Shown: piece after piece, positions 12,201 through 27,200 of the stretch | Position numbering within the stretch: the first letter of the stretch is position 1 | Layout of the letters: every line of letters begins with the position of its first letter | Assembly: GCA_947623455.1 (NCBI GenBank) | Contig: OX392527.1 | Coordinates: 33,038,201-33,102,200 of the forward strand | Direction of reading: 5' to 3' | DNA length: 64,000 nucleotides | Source: Mimachlamys varia | Lineage: Eukaryota > Mollusca > Bivalvia > Pectinida > Pectinidae | Translations under genes and position numbers: made by a program | Notes under the pieces: generated by a model | What the model was told of the DNA's origin: nothing | Seen by the model: the letters and a program-made list of their open reading frames with translations, nothing else | The model's database searches: none

Positions 12201-15200
12201 CAGGTTCCCTAAAATACCACGTTAACTTCTTTCTTACTTGTTAACATATATAACATTGTACTAACATAACATATATTCTGCGATACACACGCGCATGCAT
12301 CATTACGGCCTATTGCATTTAAACATAACAGTCACAATAAGTACCATTATTCACTGACCATCAATTACTATATGCATCATGTAAAAATTGCTGCTCATCA
12401 CCAAACAAGCAGATATAATGTTGTTAAACGTAATGCATGACTTCCTTTAAGCCAGAGGGGTGGGGCGAAGAGGATAAATAAATGTTGATTCTTTAAATTG
12501 CTATCAGTCTTGAACGATTAAATGCATTAACTCTTGGATATAGCTTCACCACTGGAATAGTATTTACAAAAATGATTTTAATAAAAATAAATTGCAATTA
12601 ATACATATTTATCCAGATGGTCGATAAAGTGCCTTTTCTCATTTTTTCTAGGTTTGGAATATTAAAATTACACAAAACTCCAATATAAGCAACGTTTTCC
12701 TTATCCATTTAGAACCGCCATCATATAAAAAGAAATGCCAGTGATAGAAACCATCTCAAACTTACAATTGTAGGAATTTCAACTTTTTCCGAACAATATT
12801 TTCTTACAATCCTGAAAGCTGGATAGCCTTAGTTGGATCATTTAACTTTTTCCTGTATGGAAGACAAAAAGGTAATTTACATCAGCTGCTACAGCGATTG
12901 ATGATATCTTCACACATCGTTCGTAATAGAATCAAGTATTATAAAAACATACCAGCACGCAACACAGGTCGACATACTGATCCACACCCCTTATCATTTT
13001 GAGTTATATAATATACTGTAGTGATATATTGATTTATTGATTATTTAGAAGGATATTGTTTTAATTGTTTAAGCCCTCGATATGGAGTATGGACACTGGG
13101 CGGCGTGGACGTCCTGTAGTAAACGGTGCGGAGTCGGTCAACGAATGAGACCTAGGTATTGTGTTCTGGACATCAAATATCTGAAGGATATAAATTATCG
13201 ATCATTAGTGATAGAAAGGATCGAAATATGTCGACATCGTGCCGTAAACATGGCGTGGGGAAGTTGTGGACAGATGCCGTGTCAAGGTCAGTTAACAAAC
13301 ACTATCTTCTCATAAATAGTATTGTGTCTTTGTTTATATACAAGTACGCTCTGGACATATCATCATTTGGGCTTACAATTACTGATATAGAACTTGGATT
13401 CGATTCAATGTGAGAGCTGATTGGGAATCGAATCAATATTATATCCTCTTGGTACGGAGCTACTGATAAGATTTTGTTAGTCGACTAATCATGCATCTTG
13501 GTCTTGAGACAAACACAACTTTTAATGTTTTTTTTTTGTTTCTGTTTCTATGAAGATACAAATAGACATTGTGAGTTAATTCAATCTGTTCTCATCTAAG
13601 TATATTATTAGATAGATTCCATGTCCGATAATTTTAGTGTGAATCATAATGCAGTCATAATCAGAGATGATGTGTATTTCCCGTTTAGCAGGAACATGTT
13701 CTAATCAAAGATAGAATGAATGCCCTGTTGACTGAAAGTAATAATGATATATTTATTTTTCAGCGGTTTTCATGCAGTTTAATTCATTTTGTTAGGCATA
13801 CTGTATCTATTACTAAACTCAAATGCATCTTGTGTGTTATACGTCATCTTTAATGATAGGGAGTGGTAGACTCTGCTGGTGAACTTTTCAGTCCCGGCTG
13901 TTTGCTGGAGCCTCCATAGACACATTTGATCTCATTTGAGTACTGACACGGGATATAATATACACATTTTCGTAGTACACGATTTGAAATTGTACAGAAC
14001 TAGTTTAATTTTATTTCTAAATTTATTAATTAAAAGGGTTTTACGCAACTGACCCTTTTGCTTGTAAATTAGTTTAGAAACTTTGGATTCCCATATTTTG
14101 GCCCCTGACGTGTCCCAGAAAGACGAAACAGCTGTATGATGCAGTTTAGTTCGTTTTGTTTTGGCATGCTGTATCTATTACTAAATTTAAAAGGTGCAGC
14201 ATATGTGGGTTACGTCATCTTTAAAACAAATATGAAAGAAGTTTTTCAGCTATACCAATCTCTCTTTTGGGCTGAATGTTCGCGCGAATTTTACTATGGG
14301 AGGTAACTTTTATTCCCCGGGAAAACCACATGGTCAAGCAAGTGACACCATACTTTTTTACGTTCGTCTTGTCCCAAAGACGTTAAAAAGTTCAAAACAT
14401 CTTCAGAAAGCAGACTTAACTATTTCTGAATGGATTGAGGGATTCCTTTTATAGAAATTATGTGCTGAACTATAATGTAATAGGGTCATTTTTAATGTGC
14501 TTTGTCCGTTTGTAAAGCATGCGTATCGCGTTGCGCGGAATTTGACCATTGCGTCGTGTACTGTGAGTCGATTATTCTCTACCGTATATGTAATGTCCAG
14601 TTAACCTGTGTGACGTCATCATTATAGGTTGTGTCTTTTGTGGTCACTTTGTTAGGGTTTGGCGGGGAAATAAACGTAGCCATGTGTACGAACGGAGAAA
14701 ATATGTTGTAGCCGTCAAGACCATTTTTAGTATTTACATTGTCTTGGATATTCCAGATGGTATTTGTTAGACCCTTGACCCATTGTTAGGGGTCGTTAAC
14801 CGTGTTAACGTTGAAAACCATAATAAACAACAACTGGAACTGAGATGATGTGTTTGCCCTCATTTTTACAATAAAATATCATGATATACTGTAGAATTAA
14901 CTTTAAAGGCCCAATATACGTAACTTCACTAAATTTTTTGGGATTCTGAAAAAAAATATGTAAAGTCCAGTTGATAACCATGCAAAAATAAGTCTAAAAC
15001 GAAGTAAACCTGAGCGGTAACTAACAAGAAGATAGTTCAAAATGGACGCGTGTTTACAAATACGGTGTTTCAACTGCTGCTGTACCGGTAACCGCGGAAA
15101 AATTCATCTTGAATATTGCTGATATCAGGCAATCTTTACTAAATCTATAATGTAATAAGTTATTAGGCCTAATTTTATCTTCGGGTTTTGCCGAAAGTTA

Positions 15201-18200
15201 CGTTTATTGGGCCTTTAAGAATAATCATTTTTTATTGTTTATTTCATCATCATTCAAGCGTTTTTCAAACTAAATGATTGACACAATTATGAATGAGTAT
15301 GGGGAACAAAAATGCCGAAAATGAACAAAAACAAATTAAAGGAAGATTGCAAGAAACCGATTCAGGTACTTATCAAAATTCAATGTTTTGGAGTTATGTA
15401 ACTGGTGATAAACAATTACCATTTGTCTCATTTAATAATATTTTCGCCGAAATGAAGTTTTATATTTTATTTTAACAAAAGGCCAAAGGCAACTAGGCTC
15501 TCGGCCATCATAACATTTTGTTGGCCAATATTTCTCAGAACTTTGAGGATGTACATAAATGATACATTATTGTACATAAGTATGAATATAAGCCTGCGAT
15601 CTATTTTATCCTGACTTTCCGTCATTACACTCCTTCTTACCAGATTTTATGTGGTTACATACTACAGCTCCTTACCATTATTAAGCTGAAAATACTTGTA
15701 TTTGGAATGTATTATTTGTGCTTTGTATCAATTTCAAAATTTTAAATACTTTTTAAACTAGTAATACTTCATTAGTAAATCAAGATAATTATGGAGCCAA
15801 CTGAATTATTCAGTCAATTTCCAAATCCTATTTTTCAATCGGTAAGCCAACAATGCTTTAGCTATGATTTGAATTAACACTCCACGTCGTAATATGTTAG
15901 GATGTGTTCCGTTTTCACCTGAGATAATAGCTAGTTCGCCCACAATTTAACCTCCTTTGATCCCACGCTATATGTGTAGTAGGTACACTGGTTCCGCATT
16001 TGCACTCCAATAAATAGAAAACAAAAATACCCATTTTTGGGACTATTTGCATTCGCATATGGTTACGCACTTACAACAACGGGAACCATTCAATGCACAA
16101 ATATGGAATCAGAACCTGTTGCTGCGCTTGCTGATAACTTATTATAGTCTGTTTCTATTTTCCTATCTGTAATTGCGATGTTTTATCACAACAGTGGATA
16201 TTGATATTTCGATATTAATTGTTTCATTATTTATAGAAGTTTCAATGAAAAGGCCCCGGTTGTATTTTCCATTAATGTATGCAGCGCTACATATATAGAT
16301 ATATAGCAGCAATAAATATACAGGTGTAAAACAATGCTGCGTCAACTACGTCAACTGCTGGTTACTAGACTTTATATAACAGCTTTCGGTTGCTTATATC
16401 TGGTTAAGAATATAAAAAGCATTCTCTAAAAGTTGATGTGCACCAAGTCGCACACATTGCTATAACTTGTCAAATGCGCAAAATTCTGCACATAACAGTT
16501 TTGCCACAAAATTGCAGTTTTTATGTCCAGTGCTATCGCCTAGAGACAAAAAAGTGAGAACAAAGGTTAAAATCGTTTTCCGTTGAACCGTTTTATTGGA
16601 AAATTGCCATTAGGTTGTTTTGCTCGGAAGGATGACATAACACACACCACATATATGCTGTACCTTTTGAATTTAGTAATAGAAACTACACCATACAGCT
16701 GTTTCGTCCTCTCAGGACCCCTTAGTGATGCTAGGGCCCAAAGAGTTGGAATGCAATACTTCTAAACTAATGTAGAAGCAGAAGGGTCAGATGCGTAAAA
16801 CCCCTTTAACACCTAGAAAACACAAGGACTAAAATAAGAAAAAATGCTTTTGACCTCCTTTACTACAGCAGTTTAGATACATGTAAAATAGAAAATTAAA
16901 GCAATTTAAACTGCACTTTTAAATCATACTGTAACATCACCAGTACTTTAATTCAGTGAATTATTCAATCGTTCTATTTGATATGCAGAGACTTCCATTC
17001 AAAACAGTAATGATTATCTACAATTATTTAATGTCTGCAGTCGATGGTGACTGGGCTCATTGGAGTTCTTGGTCCTCCTGTAGTCACTCCTGTGGGGGTG
17101 GGATCCATTACCGTGACCGAACATGTACCGACCCCGCTCCTTTATATGGAGGAAGTCGTTGTAATGGTCCGGGATCAGAAGTGACACCCTGTTTCCAAGG
17201 TCCTTGTCCAGGTATCAAACACTTATCATTCGCCTTCTTTTTTTTTAAATAGGTGAAGAAGCAACTTAATTGTGACATAAAATATAAATGCCTTTAAGGT
17301 TGGAACGGAGTGATATTTTGTTAACAGTAATGTTCTTTATATGATTGTGATTGTTACTTACGGTATTTTGTAGACCGGGAAGAGACAGGTGTGAGGCTAA
17401 ACGGTAGCAGTGGGTTACTGTATTCTCCTTTCCACAAACCACAATCTTACCTGAGTATCCACCTATTACTGCACCCACTTCGTCCCGACGGCACAATTAT
17501 GTACAGGTCGCATGAATGCAAGGTGGAAAAATGTCGTCATAGTGTGAATGTGACGTTAGTGGATAGTAAACCCCATATAGTGGCTGTCAATAGAGGGTCG
17601 AGGATAATTATCAAGTCGAACACAACTTTACAGGTAAGCTGGCCAAGCATGTGGACCCGTAGAACTTATCCCAAACAACAACTCTTCTGTTTTTAAAAGT
17701 ATATTCGAACCAGCAGGGATATGATACCTTGTACCACAAATGATATTTGCATTGCTGTATTTGCGAAACGATGGCAAGGTGGGAAAATGTCGTCATCAGA
17801 TATCCATCATTATTTTCATGACTTGTATGCTCATCACTTTGTTGTTATATACCTGCATTATGTTGTGATACAAAAATATGTACTTGCCTCATTTCCTTTT
17901 GGTCAATTTACTTGAATTTAGGTTCATATAACTATATATAAGGAATGATACATGTTTCTATTGTAGGTACGAGAATGGCATACCGTTTATGTTTATTTGT
18001 CTCAATTTGATGGATTTCTGAGGGTAAACAACGGTGTTCATCTCCGTGAAAATTATTACCCTGAACCCTCCGCTCAGGTTAACTACGACAGTGAAATGAC
18101 ACTAGGGGCAAAGGCAGAGGATGGTGAGTAAAACAATTGACTACTGAAAATGTTTCTAAAGCATGCAAGCAAATCATTTAGGCATACAATAACATACCCT

Positions 18201-21200
18201 TAGCTAAGTAAATCAAAATTGACGTCCCGTTACGCGAAACAGATGACAAACTTATTTTCATATGTGTATGAGTTCAAGGAATATTAATATTTGCATTTTC
18301 CAAAGTTGATTTTTAACCTTCCATTATTTCATACATAGAGGATCTTACACGAGTGTCGATGTAATATGAAATTTATTAAACGAGTTAGATACTTTAATAT
18401 GTCACGAGCCTTTAGTCGAATTATTTAACGAGTTTAATAAATTCCATATTACATTGACACGAGTGTAAGAATTTATTCATCACATAACATATATTTATGA
18501 GAAAACACATAACAATTCTAATATTAATTTTCTATAAAAGAGGCAAATTTCTTCTGTAACAGTACGATTTTCACTACCGAGACAATCATATGACTTCATA
18601 AAGACGTCATTTGTTTATGACGTCAAAATAATGTTATTAAACGTTTATGACATGGCCATATGACATGACTGAACGGGTCAGTTATTTGATAAAACAAAAC
18701 ATTCGTTTGACCAGGTTTTGTTGGTGTGATTGCTGAGGCCAATGTAAACTTCCAGGCGCTGAGTCTACGACGTATTTCAGGATGGAAGGGCTACGGAATG
18801 CCAGAGGACGAATGGTTGACACAAACTGTACATGTTGATCCAGTCACTAAACATCCTAAATTTAAAAGTGATAACTTTATAAAGCTATCCATTAGCGACT
18901 TTAAAACACTAACAATTAAGATGTCAATATGGCCCCAAGACTTAGAAGGACTTGTGGTCTTTAATAAGGGCAGGATCCCTGGATCGTTTGTATACCTTAT
19001 TATACACAAAGGTGTGTTTCGGTTTTGTTTCAACTGTGGACAGCAATCTGTATGTATGGACGTGCAGGACGTAGAGGTGAGTATTGTATCTCACAAACAT
19101 ACACTTACATGTAAATATCTAAGAAATGTTTACAACCACTATGTTCCGAAAAGGACATGGTTAGCTGAGATACTTTCAACAGAGAGACATGCAGATTAAT
19201 TAGGCTATGCAAGCTCCAAACTCCTCATAGCAAATGACAGAATAGGCAGATATAGCATATTGGTTGTTATAACGATTGTAGCTCAATGGAAATCAATTTC
19301 ATAATTCAGAATTTCGACCTGTTAACGTTATTATTAGATTTTATAGGCTGACCAATCAGATAACCCGGAAAAGGCCTTCACTTCTCTTGAAGACTTACAA
19401 ATATATCGTAATTGAACTGTGTGCTGTATGTGAGGTATTTGTACGATTTGTAGCCAAGTATATATCTTTACGTGGAGATCAGGTATTCGTATCATTAAAA
19501 GGAGAAACGTCTTTGCCAAGATAGTTATAAAGCTGCAGATGCCTTTTGACTAGGCGATTATATGTCGCATGCCATTAGGAAAAGCTTGGGCCGTATAATT
19601 GTCCTCCCTCGTCACTTGTTTTGTGTTTGTATGCCATTGAAATAAAACACAATCTATTGTAAAATGTATGTTGATCAGAGAAGAAACATATAAATTATAT
19701 ATTGTTATTAAACAGTGTGTAATAAATTAATATATCTATTTTTAGTAATAAGTGGTTAATCAAACAAAAGATTGTGCAACAATAATGCTTGAAGCAAAAG
19801 GGTTTTTTGTATTTTAAAATCTTACCTTTAAACAGGCGATGCGTTGGTACCACGTTTCCATTATTGTATCTGGTAGCATGAGCAGTATTCGTATAAATCT
19901 CGGAAAGGCGGTTCAGATCTCCTCTCCATTGTTGCCGTACTACGCTGGTTCGCACGTTTTCGTTGGTGGAGGAGAAAGCCAGGACAGGGCCATTTTCACC
20001 GCTATCACAGGGATAGACAGAGGATTTTCAGGGGCTTTCCACGAGGTCATAATAAACGGTCAACACTATGCATTGGAGACCCAGCCTCTAGTTGACAGCA
20101 GGGGGTTTATGAACACCGAGGGTGTCATTTACCCAGGTATTCCTAATTACATTTGAATCAATATATATATTTAATTCTGACCGGTATATTGTTGTGTCAT
20201 ATTGCATATTTTCGACTTCACCAACATGCTTAGTTATGCTCCAATGATAAAATGCGACCAATGTTACTTAGAGAAAAACAGTATTCCAACTTATTCTAGG
20301 GTAATCTCAGATGGAAATAAAGAAAGTTATCCTGACATAATTAAGTAATTTTACAAAAATGAAACCGGTTACCGAGAATCTACGAACCTATGAGTTACAT
20401 GTACACTGAAGATTTGAATCATTAAGACTGAACTAATATTATCGGCCCTGTGTGGAATGATTTTGTTTTCAGAGAAGGTGATGGAGGTTTTTGAGAGAAA
20501 CGGCAGTAAGGTCGTTCTTCGATGTGATTATTCTCGTTATGCGTATTCTGGAAGTGATACGTATGTGGAATGGTTTCATGTAGACAAGAAGATAAAGACT
20601 AGTCCAGATCGAAAAATCACTCCAAGAGTATGTATTTCTCTTTATTAAATTTTCTGTAAAGTGTTTTAGATTATAGATGCCTGAACTTAAAGCGAATGTT
20701 GCTTTATTTTTTGTTTAGCTGGCTTTGTTAGTATATCTTTTCTTACTGACACGCGAGTTTCAAGCACACACATAACCTCTATATCATTTAAATGATGATA
20801 ACTATTAGGGAAAACTATCTTGTTAGGGAGCATTAAATGGTTTGTTTCGCTATGAATTATTTGAAAGCTGCATCACATCAGTACACTTGCTGAGACACTG
20901 TCAGTCATTTTGAACTATCAACCGTAACTTATATTTATAGCTTTTGAATTCAATAATCTCGATTTTTTTTGTTAAGAAGGTAGGGTACATGCACATTACC
21001 ATCGTTCTCATTCTTACAGAAATGAAAATGCGATTTGAAATCTAGCTAAAATCGTATACAAGATAACTCAATACTTTAAAATGCCCTTTAATGTGATTTT
21101 GATAAATGTTTTTTGTTGTTGTTGAAAGTTGCCAGGCGACTCATACCTCGGAGCGCTCACTTTATCAGCTAAGCACCACGGATCAGGGTTGTATTTGTGT

Positions 21201-24200
21201 ATGGTCAGACACAACGGACGGCTTACTAACCACATAGCATTTGTTCTCACCAGGGATAACACTGAGATGGGTGAGAAACTAGGTTTAATGATCATCATGA
21301 CACTGAATCATTTGATTGCATGATGCCTTCGTGTCCTTTGTAGAGGTTAACATATCAATAAATATACACGAGTAAACCTCTTAGTTTATATTTATATGAA
21401 GATTGCCACTTAAAAGTCAAATAATAATGTATAGATTGTTTTCTATTCTTGTCATGAATTAGTATTTTAACACCTATTACTCTTGCATTGTTGTTTTCTT
21501 CGTTATGACTAACATGTTATCCTGCCTATCGAAGTTATTTGGCGGTGGTTACTTGTGTAATACACGGAAGCAGCTAGTGATAAGACGCTGTAAGTAAATA
21601 TTAGGTTGCTACAGAAAGAGTTATGATAAAATTCGTACCAGAAAGCTGCAAAAATAGTCATCCTGCCCAACGGACACGGCACAAATGTATGTCTGTTGAC
21701 AATACTTCACATCCAGCAAAATATTACAATAACAAAAACATCAATAAATTATCATACGTTATCAATGTAGCTGTGCGCGAAGGAACAGTAGTTTAAAATG
21801 ATATATTTATATTAATTATTCTAATTGGGCGTTCTGTGGTTATCCCGTCCTACATTGAACTTGTAGTCTTTTTTTATTACAGAATATGAGTTGGCCAGAC
21901 GAGAGGTGACGGGAGTTCATGGGTTTATCATTTTTATGGGAGTTTTTGTTATGTTTTCCCTAGCATTTGCGACCTGTAAAGTGTTTCAACAAGCTAAAGA
22001 AGATGGGATGTAAGTAATGGTATTTCTATCACAATTATTGTTATAATAGAATTGAGTATATTAAATTGCTAATTTACGAACAATTTTTGCTTCTAAAAAT
22101 CACTTACACATATGAATACCTCTGTGTATTCCTGATAGATTACCTTCTAAACATATAATTGGAAGATTGAACGCATAACCTCTTTCTTTCTGAATCCTGA
22201 TAAACCGTAACAAAGCCACAATATCATGAACCTTCCTATTCTCGGTATCAGTCGTCCAATCATTGTACAACTAGAACAGCTCAAAGCCAGATTGTCAAAC
22301 AAAGTAAAGACCGAGGTCACCCAGCCACCCGGAATAGATGACCTTAACAAGGTAACTTTAAACTTTTTTTTTCAATATATTTTATCCGTCAATAAATATT
22401 TTCAATTGACTTGAAATAAAAGATATTTGCTGGACCCGGTATGATGTTAACTATTACACATTTATTGTTAGGCTGAGGTGATCCATGAGGAAACTATTAA
22501 TGAAACTGGCAGCATTTCTGATGAAGATACCAAAGAAACACAGGACCAGGTTTCCGAAATATCCGAGACACCAGAAACTGGGAATATAGAGATAGACCTA
22601 CAATCTTCGTATAGCTGCGACGACTTGAAAGAAGATCAAGTAATGAACTTTTCCAGTATCTCTTCATCCTGTAATACCTTTACCTCTAAAGCTCAAGCTA
22701 AAATGATGAAGGCAAAGCCTTGAAAGAACGTATCTTTATAGTCAGTCTCTAATATTTACTGAGAATCATTCATGTACCGGTTCAGAAAGAGATAAAATTT
22801 CCATAATTTAAAGTCGACAAGTCGAAAAAACAGCGTCTGAAGCAACGACAGAAATAAATGCAGCAGATATCAGCTGGAAAAAAATTCGATTATTTTTAAC
22901 CTTCCGGAAATAACCGATGAAGGCCGAGTGTGACGTAACGTAATTATGTGACGTAACATAGTTGTGGCTTCCCCACTGGAGGGCTAGTTCCGGAAGAAAA
23001 TAAATCGAAGGATAGCAAGGGGAAACAACTCTGTTACCATTCAATATCTCTTATTAAATTACCTTCTCTAAATCATAAACATTTAAGTAGTACTTCAATC
23101 TTTCAATGTTTAAAGAAAAAGCCTGCCCCTTGGTAATAATGTTGGACTCTTTTTCTGTTTGGCAGCAGCCAATAGCTCCATATCATCAATCTACGCACGG
23201 CACGTCTGCGGCAGTATGTAAGTTACATTTCGCATTTAATAGTGTAGCTCATGTTTTCTATTAGATATGACACTTTCAAATATAATTTCATGCATATAAT
23301 TTGAACTTACGATGAATGAATAAATGTTATTAATATATATCTTCGAAAGACTAACAAATAAATTGCATAGTAAATTCGACCCAAGTTTTGTTTGTTGAAG
23401 AATATTAGTTCATAACCATTAAAATATTCCTTAAGAGAGGGCAATATTCGATTTATAATGCATGCATTGTTTTCTTTTTAAGTACATCAACCAAGCACGA
23501 TAACCAATGCAGCAAGGAGATCTTCAGTAACACTTTACGGTTCTCAGAGCGCTAGAAGTAATATCAATGATGACGAGGTACAGAGACGATCCTCTGTAAA
23601 TATCCGTGGTACACACAGCACTAGAGACGACATAATTAATGACGACGAGATACCAAGGAGGTCCTCAGTGATGATCCGTGGTACACACAGCACTAGAGAT
23701 GACATCATTGATGACGAGGTACCAAGGAGGTCCTCAGTGATGATCCATGGTACACACAGCACTAGAGATGACATCATTGATGACGAGATACCAAGGAGGT
23801 CCTTAGTGATGATCCGTGGTACACACAGCACTAGAAACGACATCATTGATGACGAGGTACCAAGGAGATCTTCAGTACATGTCCATAGTACACAAAGCGC
23901 TAGAGACGACATCAAAGATGACAAGATGCCAAGAAGATCGTCTGTAAATTTTCGCGGTACACAAGACGCTGTAGAAGACATCGATGATGAGATACTTAGG
24001 TATATACAAAAAATGAATATACGTAACCAACTCAAAGATAAACAATGCACATGATAGCACACAAAGTATTTAAGGAATATCCCTACCTGTTTTTGAACTA
24101 ACTTCGCCTATTAGACACCTGTAAAACATAAACATAATACAGAATTTTAACTCGTGTCGATTTGCAATCAACCTTTTTAGAAACATTTTCAAGTTTTGTT

Positions 24201-27200
24201 TATTTCAGCTGACGCCTCTCCTTTTGAAAGAATATTTTGTGTTGTTTAATACTAATTAGCTTTGAGTCGTACTACTTGTATCCTAGTTATTTTGCTTACA
24301 AAGTAACGGTGGTATCTCTCTGTTACACTAAACGGATAGGATGATTGGTCAATTATTCCGATTATATCATTATTATTTTATTATGATGCAAAGTTCTTTC
24401 AATTTTATAGGAATTCTCAATGACCATATTTTCATATCGAACGAATTATTATCAAAGCAGAAATACATATGGAGATAATTGTATGAAACAAAGTTTTAAA
24501 ATTACTGTTGCGCAAAGTTTCCCAGCTTTTGAAAACTATTGATCAAGATTTGATAATGAATTGTGTAAGTGTAGTGATTGTAACATATGGATTGTGTAAG
24601 TGTACTAATTGTTACAGATGGATGTGTAAGTGTATTGATTGTAACAGACGGATGTATAGGTGTAGTGATTGTAACAGACGGATGTGTAAGTGCAGTGATT
24701 GTAACAGATGAATGTGTAAGTGTATTGATTGTAACATATGGATTTGTAAGTGTATTGATTGTAACAGATGGATATATAGGTGCAGTGATTGTTACAGATG
24801 GATGTATAGGTGTAGTGATTGTAACAGACGGATGTGTAAGTGCAGTGATTGTAACAGATGGATGTGTAAGTGTAGTGATTGTAACAGATGAATGTGTAAG
24901 TGTATTGATTGTAACAGATGGATTTGTAAGTGTATTGATTGTAACAGATGGATATATAGGTGCAGTGATTGTTACAGATGGATATATAGGTGTAGTGATT
25001 GTAACAGACGGATGTGTAAGTGTATTGATTGTAACAGATGGATATATAGGTGCAGTGATTGTTACAGATGGATATATAGGTGTAGTGATTGTAACAGATG
25101 GATGTGTAAGTGTATTGATTGTAACAGATGGATATATAGGTGCAGTGATTGTTACAGATGGATATATAGGTGTAGTGATTGTAACAGACGGATGTGTAAG
25201 TGTATTGATTGTAACAGATGGATTTGTAAGTGCATTGATTGTAACAGATGGATGCATAGGTGTAGTGATTGTAACAGACGGATGTGTAAGTGTATTGATT
25301 GTAACAGATGGATGTATAAGTGTAGTGATTGTAACAGACGGATGTATAGGTGTAGTGATTGTAACAGACGGATGTGTAAGTGTAGTGATTGTAACAGATG
25401 GATGTATAAGTGTAGTGATTGTAACAGACGGATGTATAGGTGTAGTGATTGTAACAGACGGATGTGTAAGTGTAGTGATTGTAGCAGATGGATGTATAGG
25501 TGTAGTGATTGTAACAGATGGATGTATAGGTGTAGTGATTGTACCAGACGGATGTATAGGTGTAGTGATTGTAACAGATGGATGTATAGGTGTAGTGATT
25601 GTAACAGACGGATGTATAGGTGTAGTGATTGTAACAGACGGATGTATAGGTGTAGTGATTGTAACAGATGGATGTATAGGTGTAGTGATTGTACCAGACG
25701 GATGTATAGGTGTAGTGATTGTAACAGATGGATGTATAGGTGTAGTGATTGTAACAGACGGATGTATAGGTGTAGTGATTGTAACAGACGGATGTATAGG
25801 TGTAGTGATTGTAACAGACGGATGTATAGGTGTAGTGATTGTAACAAATGGATGTGTAAGTGTACTAATTGTAACAGACAGACGTGTTAGTGAAGTGATT
25901 GTAACAGATGGATGTGTAAGTGTAGTGATTGTAACAGATGGATGTGTAAGTGTAGTGATTGTTACAGATGGATATATAGGTGTAGTGATTGTAACAGATG
26001 GATGTGTAAGTGTAGTGATTGTAACAGATGGATGTGTAAGTGTAGTGATTGTAACAGATGGATGTGTAAGTGTAGTGATTGATACAGATGGATATGATTA
26101 TGATTATTGTAGTTATATGATTATCAATCCCTCAGGAAATAATACCGTTTGTTCCAGCAATTAATAATTGCGTAAACGATAGATCGAGCTCAATGGAAGC
26201 AATAATGTGTATGGTTAAAGAGCAGATCATAAACGCTTAAATAAACACAGTGTCCGTCTATATGTATAATCATTTCCAGAGAGTATCATCAAAATCAATA
26301 GGTCCTCAATTTCTGGAATCATACTTGGTTTTTTAAAAGTCCTAAATGTTGAAGGTTAAATGTCGCTGTTACTAACATAAAACACCAAAACAAGGTAATG
26401 AACTTCGTTGTTCATTTCCATACCCACCAGCGTTTATTTCAGTGGTGAATTATATTTTATGTATAATCAACATGGGAATGCAATATGGCCAATGTTCACG
26501 ATGGACATTAGTTAAGATAACTGATACGTAAATGTTATATTGTCATAGCTCCATATACTGGCCCTTGCCATATTTTCCGGATTCCGAAATCCGAGATAGT
26601 ATGATGCTTGGTGGAAAGTTGAAACAGATATTAATCACATACATGTAATATTCTGAATATGCAATCAAAGAAAAGCTACCATGTCCTCTTATTGACTAAT
26701 TAACTTGTGATGGGCCATGTGATTGATAAAATCGGGGAATATTTACAGCTAAGCACACGGCGAAACCCATGATAATTTGTCAGCGTCCTTGCTTTGATTG
26801 AGTATCATATATTTTGTTTTTGCTAAAGGACATTTTATAATGTTAATTACGTTTGAATATGATTTTCCAGCTCTGTGATTGTAACAATAGAGGGAGAACA
26901 GTATGTCCGACCAGATCAAAAACTCGAGACGGAACAGTGGTCACCATATCCCTCCAACGTCTCAGTTCGTGGTGATGTTGCTAAAGATGTGTCCTCTCGC
27001 ATAAACTCACTTGGTGATGTTTCCAGGAGTTTATCCTATCGTAGAGCCTCCCAGATGGATGATGTGAGAGGTGTGTCTTCCCACTCAGTTCCCACTGTCC
27101 GGTCTAGCGTGTCGTCTAGGGGAAGACTGGGTTCGTCACACAAAGCGCATGTTACAGAGAACAAGTAGGTATAGATGGGCCTTAACGGTGTATGAGACCA

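Noticed and set aside
16163..16345. Small minus-strand membrane-like protein
   Set aside because: AT-rich sequence readily gives hydrophobic short frames; no start context, splice sites or homology signal.
22147..22350. Minus-strand frame opposite tail exon 1
   Set aside because: Shadow of the coding exon; no independent support.
24548..26097. CRISPR-like array
   Set aside because: Units are contiguous with no spacers, and the surrounding genes are eukaryotic with introns.
24502..26164. Long repetitive proteins on both strands
   Set aside because: At least four overlapping frames are open at once because the 30-bp unit lacks stops; the array lies inside an intron whose flanking exons join in phase.
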